From: Candidatus Bathyarchaeota archaeon
GTDB lineage: Archaea > Thermoproteota > Bathyarchaeia > Bathyarchaeales > Bathycorpusculaceae
Reading direction: 5' to 3'
Assembly (NCBI GenBank): GCA_018396615.1
Contig: JAGTQT010000087.1
Span: 1-5,757, forward strand
DNA: 5,757 bases
In this document: positions 1-5,027 of the stretch, in pieces
Layout of the letters: each line of letters begins with the position of its first letter
Numbering within the stretch: the stretch's first letter is position 1
The notes under the pieces: model-generated
Seen by the model: only the letters and a program-made list of their open reading frames with translations
Databases searched by the model: none
Told to the model about the DNA's origin: nothing
Made by a program: the position numbers and the translations under genes

Positions 1-268
1 CTGTAAAAAGAATTAAGTCGTTTCCTCCGCCAGTGTTTTTCCAGAAATAAAAGGTCCCTCGCAGAAGTCTTACTCCTCCCTTCTTGTTTACAAGAACAAA
101 GTAGGGGAAATAAGGAGAGTAAAGGTGTGCAAATTTTTCAGCTTTCAGCTGCTTTACTAAGAAGCGTATTACGATTCTGCCAACCAAGCCTAAGCCAGGT
201 AGTCCCTCGATGAGAACAGGCTTATTTGGCTTGATGTCGACTAGTTTCTTAACGAAAGTTTCCTTCAT
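1..268 (-). CDS. PAC2-family protein (proteasome assembly chaperone-like), C-terminus cut off by window edge
   Basis: Only the first 89 residues are present; the frame runs open off the left edge. The N-terminus has a beta strand leading into a glycine-rich turn, PVLIEGLPGLGLVG (residues 17-30), the hallmark start of PAC2-family proteins. A helix follows, then a strand-rich stretch ending in DLILFT. PAC2 proteins are related to eukaryotic proteasome assembly chaperone 2; archaeal members include chaperone-like proteins that act around the proteasome, but many have no tested role. The ATG at 268 shares one base with the nop10 stop codon (TAATG), so the two are probably translationally coupled; an AAGGT sits about 9 bases upstream, inside nop10. 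A PAC2 gene at the end of an aIF2-alpha/Nop10 operon is a common archaeal arrangement. Family call is firm; cellular function is not shown. Confidence 0.88.
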   Translation of the reverse strand, partial: MKETFVKKLVDIKPNKPVLIEGLPGLGLVGRIVIRFLVKQLKAEKFAHLYSPYFPYFVLVNKKGGVRLLRGTFYFWKNTGGGNDLILFT

Positions 269-435
269 TATCGTGAACCTTCCATTTTCAGCGCCATCCG
301 ATACTTTAGATATTTATCATCGGGTGAAAATTTAGGGGGATGCGCTAGTCGGAGTTTTCCTCCACAGTAAGGACAGTTTTCTTTTTTTAGCGTATATTGC
401 CCACATTTTTCGCATTTTTTCAGAAGCCACACCAT
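268..435 (-). CDS. nop10: H/ACA ribonucleoprotein (tRNA/rRNA pseudouridylation) protein Nop10
   Basis: This 55-residue protein was read by translating the minus strand from the ATG at 435. It has an N-terminal zinc ribbon with two CxxC pairs (C8/C11 and C21/C24), followed by the conserved linker AHPPKFSPDDKY (residues 31-42) and a short C-terminal helix ending in MEGSR. Length and layout match archaeal Nop10, which binds the Cbf5 pseudouridine synthase in H/ACA guide RNPs that modify rRNA. It starts 6 bases after the aIF2-alpha stop, with AAAGGT overlapping that stop as a likely ribosome binding site, and its own stop overlaps the PAC2 start by one base. It is therefore an internal gene of a tightly packed operon. 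Identification is confident because the motif order and size are distinctive. Confidence 0.95.
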   Translation of the reverse strand: MVWLLKKCEKCGQYTLKKENCPYCGGKLRLAHPPKFSPDDKYLKYRMALKMEGSR

Positions 436-441
436 TATCTC

Positions 442-1224
442 TTACCTTTTGAATATCCCTTGACCTCCAGCCTTGGTAACGTGCGAAATCACGTCTTGGG
501 CAAGGCTTTGCAAGGCTTCTTCGGCTTCTTTGTAGTTTCCAGCTGTCACTTCAATGCGGTATTTGGGAGCTGCAACCACGTAGAAACGAGATTTAATATC
601 TCGGGTTTTTCCAGTCTTTTTTACACTCTGAAACGCTTCTTTGATTATCTTAACCCCGTTAGGCTTCATGCACCGTAGCTCCAAGATTCCTTTAACTTTG
701 ACCGTGGGTAACCGAATTCTTTCTTGTGCTACCTCAGCGAACGCTGCTGCAATGTCTGAAGGCACACCTATTTTGGTTAATACTTCTGCGCCTTCTCGTG
801 CGGCTTTCTCAAAGCCTTCATAGAGACCGTACTCTTTTTCCACTAGCACTGCCGCTTTTTCTTGGATCTCAGCTGGTGATAAACCTGTTTTCTCGGCGAC
901 TCCGCGGAGTAAGGCTTCAGCCTTCCGCTCCATCTTCCAAGACATTGCCTTCTCGATTTTCTCGCGTTTCGTTACCCTTCTAAGGGAAACGTCAACATGC
1001 CCCTTTTCCATGTCGACACGTAAAACTTTCAAAACAAGCTTTTGCCCTTCGCGTACAAAATCACGTATGTTCCGAATCCACGAGGAAGAGATCTCAGTTT
1101 TATGCAGCAACGCTTTCTTATCAAACTCATCTAGCTTAACGTACGCACCGTAGTCCGTAACGCTTTCAACAGTGGCCATCACGAGATCACCGACCTCTGG
1201 CCACTTCTGTTCTTCCGCTGACAT
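442..1224 (-). CDS. eif2a: Translation initiation factor aIF2, alpha subunit
   Basis: This 260-residue protein has the normal length and three-domain plan of archaeal aIF2-alpha. Residues about 10-84 form an S1-type OB fold (VGDLVMATVESVTDYGAYVKL, then LLHKTEISSSWIRNIRDFVREGQ and VDVSLRRV). Residues about 88-170 are a helical domain. Residues about 172-260 are the alpha/beta domain that contacts the gamma subunit (VKVKGILELRCMKPNGVKIIKEAF, then YRIEVTAGNYKEAEEAL). In the aIF2 heterotrimer it helps deliver initiator Met-tRNA to the small ribosomal subunit. The ATG at 1224 lies 15 bases after the rps27e stop; GAGATGA about 9 bases upstream is a plausible ribosome binding site. The gene is followed after 6 bases by nop10. 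The segment around residues 44-53 (EISSSWIRNI) aligns with the region holding the phosphorylated serine of eukaryotic eIF2-alpha; whether it is phosphorylated here is unknown. Confidence 0.97.
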   Translation of the reverse strand: MSAEEQKWPEVGDLVMATVESVTDYGAYVKLDEFDKKALLHKTEISSSWIRNIRDFVREGQKLVLKVLRVDMEKGHVDVSLRRVTKREKIEKAMSWKMERKAEALLRGVAEKTGLSPAEIQEKAAVLVEKEYGLYEGFEKAAREGAEVLTKIGVPSDIAAAFAEVAQERIRLPTVKVKGILELRCMKPNGVKIIKEAFQSVKKTGKTRDIKSRFYVVAAPKYRIEVTAGNYKEAEEALQSLAQDVISHVTKAGGQGIFKR

Positions 1225-1239
1225 TGATTTGGGTCATCT

Positions 1240-1437
1240 CTATTCGAAAACAGTAACAATTTCGCCTTTTATCTTTGCCCGTCCGCTGGAAGGCTCTGCA
1301 AGCACATTTCCGCAGACATTGCAGGTGACTTCGTTGACGGCATTGCTGAAGACTACTTGTTCGTTGCCACATTTCAAACATTTAACGCGTAGAAATCTAC
1401 TTCTTGGCGCTGGAATAAGATCTTCCCATTCAGTCAT
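1240..1437 (-). CDS. rps27e: Small ribosomal subunit protein eS27 (S27e)
   Basis: A 65-residue basic zinc-ribbon protein: FLRVKCLKCGNEQVVFSN, then VTCNVCGNVLAEP, then a glycine/lysine strand ending in GEIVTVFE. Four cysteines in two CxxC pairs (C20/C23, C39/C42) form the metal site. Length and motif order match archaeal S27e, a small-subunit ribosomal protein. I place the start at the ATG at 1437. A GTG at 1446 would add three residues, but it lies inside the ribosome binding site AAAAGGTGAT, which is ideally placed 4 bases before the ATG. The gene follows rpl44e by 15 bases and precedes the aIF2-alpha gene by 15 bases, so it is the second gene of the operon. Confidence 0.96.
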   Translation of the reverse strand: MTEWEDLIPAPRSRFLRVKCLKCGNEQVVFSNAVNEVTCNVCGNVLAEPSSGRAKIKGEIVTVFE

Positions 1438-1441
1438 TTCA

Positions 1442-1451
1442 ATCACCTTTT
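1442..1451 (-). promoter_or_regulatory. Ribosome binding site deciding the rps27e start
   Basis: On the minus strand the bases AAAAGGTGAT match the GGTGAT complement of the archaeal 16S rRNA 3' end and lie 4 bases before the ATG at 1437. A GTG at 1446-1444 is part of this site itself, which argues against its use as a start codon. Confidence 0.75.
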
Positions 1452-1452
1452 C

Positions 1453-1728
1453 TTAGGCTATCGCCAGTTTTCTTAGGCGTATGCCGTCCTTATGCCGCGT
1501 GTAGCCGCACACCTTGCATTTGAGCTTAAGAGTTTGCTTTTTTGTTGTCTTTGAGAACTCTCTTTGCAAGGGGTATTTCTGCCCGCCATATCCCTTTTTC
1601 TCGCGGTTGTGATGGCGTTCTCCCTTGGCCAGCGCTCTTCGCTTTCCAGCTTTGTACAGCGACACCGCGTGCGCTTGATGTTTCTTGCACTTGGGACAGT
1701 ATGTCTGAATCTCTTTTGGGACATTCAT
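1453..1728 (-). CDS. rpl44e: Large ribosomal subunit protein eL42 (archaeal L44e)
   Basis: This 91-residue, very basic protein has the full L44e pattern. It starts MNVPKEIQTYCPKCKKHQAH with the first zinc pair (C11/C14). A lysine/arginine-rich middle contains the conserved GYGGQ (residues 46-50), and the second pair C71/C74 lies in LKCKVCGYTRHK. eL42 is a large-subunit protein near the ribosomal E site; the GGQ segment is the conserved loop. The ATG at 1728 is the first gene of the translation half of the cluster. No strong Shine-Dalgarno sequence is seen, but a good TATA-like element lies about 46 bases upstream. The stop at 1453 is followed directly by the rps27e ribosome binding site. Confidence 0.97.
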   Translation of the reverse strand: MNVPKEIQTYCPKCKKHQAHAVSLYKAGKRRALAKGERHHNREKKGYGGQKYPLQREFSKTTKKQTLKLKCKVCGYTRHKDGIRLRKLAIA

Positions 1729-1765
1729 GTTGCCGCAACCAGCTTTCCATTAAGAAAACACGCCC

Positions 1766-1784
1766 GTTCTTATACTTTTTCACC
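1766..1784 (-). promoter_or_regulatory. Probable archaeal promoter (BRE/TATA) of the rpl44e-rps27e-aIF2alpha-nop10-PAC2 operon
   Basis: The minus strand reads GGTGAAAAAGTATAAG, a purine-rich BRE-like stretch running into a TATA-like AAAGTATAAG centred near 1774. By the usual archaeal spacing, transcription would begin near 1747, giving a leader of about 18 bases before the rpl44e ATG. The call rests on sequence resemblance and position only. Confidence 0.55.
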
Positions 1785-1816
1785 GAACCAAGTTTCCACG
1801 CGCGCAAAGTGGATGA

Positions 1817-1831
1817 ACAGTTTTTTACTGT
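1817..1831. repeat. Short palindrome ACAGT-N5-ACTGT in the divergent promoter region
   Basis: A perfect 5-base inverted repeat, ACAGT/ACTGT, is separated by five T residues. It lies between the rpl44e promoter and the archaeosortase promoter elements, where an operator could sit. A second imperfect one, TCCAC (1795-1799) with GTGGA (1809-1813), lies just to the left. Both are short enough to occur by chance; no regulator can be named. Confidence 0.25.
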
Positions 1832-1843
1832 GCTACGATGCAT

Positions 1844-1877
1844 GTTTAAATAGACGCTACAAGACTATTTTTAAAAG
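1844..1877 (+). promoter_or_regulatory. Candidate TATA elements for the archaeosortase gene
   Basis: Two T/A-rich elements precede the gene. GTTTAAATA at 1844-1852 predicts a transcript start near 1875 and a leader of about 29 bases, which would include AAGGCG at 1892-1897 as a weak ribosome binding site. TATTTTTAAAAG at 1866-1877 predicts a start near 1898 and an almost leaderless message. The sequence alone does not decide between them. Confidence 0.45.
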
Positions 1878-1903
1878 TCCGAATAACTGTTAAGGCGTTG
1901 TTG

Positions 1904-2962
1904 ATGGGAAACGATCAAGCGCTGGCAAGAAGGTCTGCTATCCTTTTAAAGATCTTACCTCTTCTTGCTTTTGTCTCGCCTCTCGCAATCTTGTATAGTC
2001 TGTACCCAGCGTCTTTCGAGCAGACATGGGTAGGGAGAACCTACGAACTGTTTTTTATTTGGCTCTGTTTCCTCGAACTAGTAATGAACTGGGAAGAACT
2101 GAGAGAAAAAATCAACACTTTATGGTCTCTAAGAACCTTCGCATTTATCATTTTCCTTTTAATTCCCACCGTATATATTGTTGCCGCCAACTTCTGGGGA
2201 GTCAACACGGTTTTAGTAGATTATGCTCTGAGTCACGGCATAGAAGAAGCGTGGGCGAAACAGGTACCGCTCTCAACTGAGTATCTCGTTTTCATGGGAC
2301 TTTTGCTTTTAATTGTTTTCTTAGAATACGGCGTCAAAGGAATCAAAAATTACTCGATTTCCGCATTTTTCCTAGGAATTATCGGCACATTATACACGGT
2401 AAACAATCTTTCTCCTTTTTTCACACCTTTCCAGTTAATCGTCCCCTTTACGACAACGCTGGCCGCCAACGTTCTCAACTTCATGGGATACCAGACAAGC
2501 GTCTCCGCATATCCTGGAAAAGACGCGGTGCCAGTTCTACGCGCTTCAAATTCACAGGGCTGGGCAGCGTTTGGAATCGCATGGCCATGTGCAGGAATTG
2601 AAAGTCTGCTCATATACACTGTTGTGATTCTGCTTTTTTTAAGCAAGAGCTTAATCCCATGGTGGCAAAAACTGATTTATTTTGCAGTAGGCGCTGTGAT
2701 CACGTACTTCATCAATATACTAAGGATCGTAACCATCTTTGTAATCGCCATCGACACTGGGTGGCGCCCAGGCTACATGCCTCCGGAAGTGCAGCGTTTT
2801 CATGATTACTATGGAATGCTCTATTCAGTCACTTGGATCGTTTGTTACCCTCTGCTTATAATAGGTTCACGCGCCCTTTGGAGATGGATAAAGGAGAAAA
2901 AAGAAAAACCCAAACAGCATCTGCAAGTTAGTCAAGATGCAGAACAGACAAGAGTTCCCTAA
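1904..2962 (+). CDS. Archaeosortase/exosortase-family membrane transpeptidase
   Basis: This is a polytopic membrane protein of 352 residues from the ATG at 1904; two TTG codons just before it (1898, 1901) are alternative starts, but AAGGCG 6 bases upstream favours the ATG. About eight or nine hydrophobic segments span the chain. The C-terminal half carries the exosortase triad: Cys229 in WPCAGIES, Arg274 in FINILRIV and His300 in RFHDYYG, each at or near a membrane segment. A lysine-rich tail after the last helix is probably cytoplasmic. Archaeosortases are thought to cleave exported proteins at a C-terminal tripartite signal and attach the new end to a membrane lipid. No substrate with such a signal is present in the window, so the sorting-signal class and subfamily cannot be given. 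The gene lies on the opposite strand between two halves of a replication/translation gene cluster; its stop overlaps the GINS stop by 4 bases. Confidence 0.9.
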   Translation: MGNDQALARRSAILLKILPLLAFVSPLAILYSLYPASFEQTWVGRTYELFFIWLCFLELVMNWEELREKINTLWSLRTFAFIIFLLIPTVYIVAANFWGVNTVLVDYALSHGIEEAWAKQVPLSTEYLVFMGLLLLIVFLEYGVKGIKNYSISAFFLGIIGTLYTVNNLSPFFTPFQLIVPFTTTLAANVLNFMGYQTSVSAYPGKDAVPVLRASNSQGWAAFGIAWPCAGIESLLIYTVVILLFLSKSLIPWWQKLIYFAVGAVITYFINILRIVTIFVIAIDTGWRPGYMPPEVQRFHDYYGMLYSVTWIVCYPLLIIGSRALWRWIKEKKEKPKQHLQVSQDAEQTRVP

Positions 2963-3510
2963 TTGACCTCTACTTCTCTTGCTAAACCCTGTTTGCACAA
3001 GATTCGAGAATTCTCAACAGGTAGAGAAGCAACGTCTTCAGCCTTAAACGGGCCATAGGTCGCCATGTCAGCCCCAATAATGGCTGGAACATCATCCATG
3101 AACCGCAGCACCATGCGATCATGTCTTCTTGCAGCTTCAGTCTTTGGTGGAACGCCGTGAAAAATCCCTTTAACAATGTTCTGGTATGTTTCTGCATCAA
3201 GAGAAGCATTTTTAAAGATTTTATCTTCTTCAGCCGTTAAAACCCCTTCTGGAGGGCTTTCGCCGCAGGCAACGGTTTTAAGGATTTTTTTATAGCGTAG
3301 CTGTGTTATCTCTCGAACCATTTTCTTGACTCCTGCCATTTCTTTCTTCAAAAGAGCCGCTTTCGCAGTTCTTTTGTCTAGCATTCTGCCTTCTTCTTTC
3401 AGCTTTTTAACGTATTCAGCAACTCTTGGATAGAAATCTGCTGGAAGCATCGTTAGTCCTTTATCGCTGGCTTCGCGCTTCCAGATTTCATACAATTCAT
3501 TGTACATCAT
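2959..3510 (-). CDS. gins51: GINS complex subunit, Gins51 (Gins15) type
   Basis: This 183-residue protein has the A-then-B domain order of archaeal Gins51, unlike Gins23 where B comes first. Residues 1 to about 115 are helical and highly charged (FYPRVAEYVKKLKEEGRM, then KKMVREITQLRYKKILKTV). Residues about 131-180 form the small B domain (VLRFMDDVPAIIGADMATYG, then PFKAEDVASLPVENSRILCK). GINS joins MCM helicase and Cdc45/RecJ in the replicative CMG-like complex. The start at 3510 overlaps the priS stop as ATGA, and AAGGTGAT ends 3 bases upstream; a second ATG immediately follows at 3507 and is an equally possible start. Coupling to priS suggests joint synthesis of primase and GINS. The stop overlaps that of the convergent archaeosortase gene. 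No Gins23 gene is seen; many archaea use Gins51 alone. Confidence 0.92.
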   Translation of the reverse strand: MMYNELYEIWKREASDKGLTMLPADFYPRVAEYVKKLKEEGRMLDKRTAKAALLKKEMAGVKKMVREITQLRYKKILKTVACGESPPEGVLTAEEDKIFKNASLDAETYQNIVKGIFHGVPPKTEAARRHDRMVLRFMDDVPAIIGADMATYGPFKAEDVASLPVENSRILCKQGLAREVEVN

Positions 3511-4736
3511 TCGATCACCTTAGCTCTGCCTTTACAGACAAGCAGCATTGCAGCGGCAGTTGGCAACTTGACTTTCTGATCTTTATAAGGACCAAACATT
3601 TCATTGCCCAGTCTAAACGCTGGGGCGCTGGAAACCGACACGGTTGCTTCACCATGACTGAAGGCGACTGCACTTGTAAAAGGGTCAAAATCATCTATTG
3701 CTGACATAGAAATCTCCACTTTCTTGAAGCCCGTTTTGCCGTGCAACGAATTGTCCAATCTGATAAGACGGTGAACGTCCGTAGTTACAACAGTGTCGAT
3801 TTTTGCTGACTGCAATGAAATGCCAAGGTTCACCATTTTTTCCCATCTTTCTGGCCCAATCCCTTTTATCAAACCTGCTTTGTCACTTTTCTCCAGTTCC
3901 ATCAATATTTTCTCCCTATTTCCCAAGATTGCTTTTGCATCTGTACTGCTAAAGCCAAAAGAGGCTAGTTTCCGTTCGTCAGCATTTAAAAGGGCATCTT
4001 TTATGCCTCGAATGATGCGTCTACGCCACCCAACATCGGCAAGAGCCTTAAAAGACTCTTTTCTCATCGTCAAGGTTTTTCCGTCCAACCCAAAAGAGGA
4101 GGAGCTTAAGCCTCTTCCGCAAATATAATCAGTTATTTCTTTTCTCGCAATCGCATCAAGAGGCTCCACATCCCTTGTTTGAACATAAACGTGGTAACCT
4201 CTATGCCCCGAGAAGAATAGCCGAATTTCTTTCTTTGAAAAACCAAAATCATTAATCAAAAAATCTACAAGTTTGATGATCTCAACTTTCGCCGTTTTTA
4301 TGCAAACCTCACAAGGCCAACTATCAACCGCGATCTTTTCGCTACTACAGCTAGGGCATTTCTCCGGCTCGATCCCTCTCCCAGCAAAGCCACAGTTACC
4401 GCAGACCCATTCATCATGAATCTTGTTGCAGGGAGTAGGAATATGATCAGCATCAACGTCAAAAATCAGATCAGCACCAAGCCATCCCTTCTTGCTCATA
4501 TCCGCCTCCGGATCCTCATAATAGGCGCAGGAGAAGTAGGCGCCGTAAGGAACAGAGTCCCGCAAGAAAAGTTCCAGTTCATCAGCGGTTTTGAAGCCTT
4601 TGTGGCGAAGCATCCAACCGTTAAAGGAGGCAAACCCGAACTCTCGTTTTTCGATGGATGGAAAGCCTTCGCCTAAAGAAAAGTCTTTGGTGTAATATTC
4701 GTGAAACATGTTTTCTACAAAGGCACGCGAGTCCAA
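3507..4736 (-). CDS. priS: DNA primase, small catalytic subunit PriS
   Basis: This 409-residue protein is the polymerase subunit of the archaeal/eukaryotic-type primase, which with PriL makes primers for DNA replication. The catalytic acidic pair is D93 and D95 in LIFDVDADHIP. The nucleotide-binding motif is SGHRGYH (176-182). The third acid is D320 in VTTDVHRLIRL, followed by the conserved SLHGKTG. Between the first two motifs lies a cysteine-rich segment, with C103 and H107, then CxxC pairs at 112/115, 127/130 and 142/145, so it looks like a zinc knuckle enlarged by an inserted zinc ribbon. This makes the protein longer than compact crenarchaeal forms. The start is a TTG at 4736, chosen because AAAGGTGA lies 6 bases upstream and because it keeps the typical N-terminal FHEYY helix; the first in-frame ATG would remove nine residues. 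The gene is coupled to GINS by an ATGA overlap. Confidence 0.96.
   Translation of the reverse strand: MDSRAFVENMFHEYYTKDFSLGEGFPSIEKREFGFASFNGWMLRHKGFKTADELELFLRDSVPYGAYFSCAYYEDPEADMSKKGWLGADLIFDVDADHIPTPCNKIHDEWVCGNCGFAGRGIEPEKCPSCSSEKIAVDSWPCEVCIKTAKVEIIKLVDFLINDFGFSKKEIRLFFSGHRGYHVYVQTRDVEPLDAIARKEITDYICGRGLSSSSFGLDGKTLTMRKESFKALADVGWRRRIIRGIKDALLNADERKLASFGFSSTDAKAILGNREKILMELEKSDKAGLIKGIGPERWEKMVNLGISLQSAKIDTVVTTDVHRLIRLDNSLHGKTGFKKVEISMSAIDDFDPFTSAVAFSHGEATVSVSSAPAFRLGNEMFGPYKDQKVKLPTAAAMLLVCKGRAKVIE
3514..3521 (-). promoter_or_regulatory. Ribosome binding site for GINS inside the end of priS
   Basis: The minus strand reads AAGGTGAT within the last codons of priS, 3 bases before the ATG at 3510 and 6 before the ATG at 3507. 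It is an excellent match to the archaeal anti-Shine-Dalgarno sequence and supports re-initiation at the ATGA junction. Confidence 0.7.
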
Positions 4737-4742
4737 ATCTGT

Positions 4743-4750
4743 TCACCTTT
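4743..4750 (-). promoter_or_regulatory. Ribosome binding site supporting the TTG start of priS
   Basis: AAAGGTGA lies 6 bases before the TTG at 4736 and immediately overlaps the TAA stop of the small upstream reading frame. It is the same type of site as at the rps27e and GINS starts and decides the unusual start codon. Confidence 0.7.
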
Positions 4751-5027
4751 AGTTTCTGTTGACTTGTAAAAAACGTTTCGCCGTCGTCAGCATTGATTCA
4801 ACTGCTGAAAAGAACCGTGCTCTAAAGCCTACTGTCAACAACGTAATCGTATTCCCGCATGGTTTCAGCCTTTTAAGATATGAGAAACCAAAAGCGTCGA
4901 GAAAAGCATTAATCTTCTGTGCCGCGTAATTAGCAAGACTATGGGCGAAGATGTATGCTATCGCTAATCCCTCAGTTGCTATACTTACTTGTGCTGCTAA
5001 CAATAAATGGCGAACCACTGCGCGCAC
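4749..5027 (-). CDS. Small uncharacterised protein upstream of priS (possible divergent Pcc1/KEOPS-like)
   Basis: An open frame of 92 codons starting at GTG 5027 ends 12 bases before priS, its TAA merging with the priS ribosome binding site. That is the spacing seen between real genes of this cluster. About 60 percent of its codons begin with a purine, which is coding-like. Its predicted order is strand (LAIAYIF), helix (SLANYAAQKINAFLDAF), short link, strand (NTITLLTV) and helix (RARFFSAVESMLTTAKRFLQ). This loosely recalls Pcc1, the small KEOPS subunit in tRNA t6A synthesis, but the usual ALRA-type motif is not clear and the middle strand is short. Against the gene: its first 25 codons overlap, antisense, the likely N-terminus of the plus-strand membrane protein. 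A shorter product from TTG near 5003 would still overlap. The function is not established. Confidence 0.42.
   Translation of the reverse strand: MRAVVRHLLLAAQVSIATEGLAIAYIFAHSLANYAAQKINAFLDAFGFSYLKRLKPCGNTITLLTVGFRARFFSAVESMLTTAKRFLQVNRN

Noticed and set aside
1438..1446. GTG start giving a three-residue longer eS27
   Set aside because: The GTG is part of the GGTGAT ribosome binding site, which is correctly placed for the ATG at 1437; normal family length also favours the shorter form.
1795..1813. Imperfect inverted repeat TCCAC/GTGGA as a terminator or insertion end
   Set aside because: The stem is only 5 bases with a 9-base loop and no T-run or target duplication; no transposase or matching end is found on the other side of the archaeosortase gene.
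1526..1843. Minus-strand frame of 105 codons across rpl44e and its promoter region
   Set aside because: It overlaps the firmly identified eL42 gene in another frame, and its product is rich in Ser, Lys and Arg without a recognisable domain.
1564..1893. Plus-strand frame of 109 codons opposite rpl44e and its upstream region
   Set aside because: It overlaps eL42 antisense and runs through the promoter region; hydrophobic-looking parts come from the complement of basic codons.
2350..2646. Minus-strand frame of 98 codons inside the archaeosortase gene
   Set aside because: It is fully antisense to a gene with intact catalytic motifs, has no ribosome binding site or family resemblance, and is best read as a shadow.
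3793..4128. Plus-strand frame of 111 codons inside priS
   Set aside because: It is antisense to the conserved primase coding sequence, with no domain or start signal of its own.
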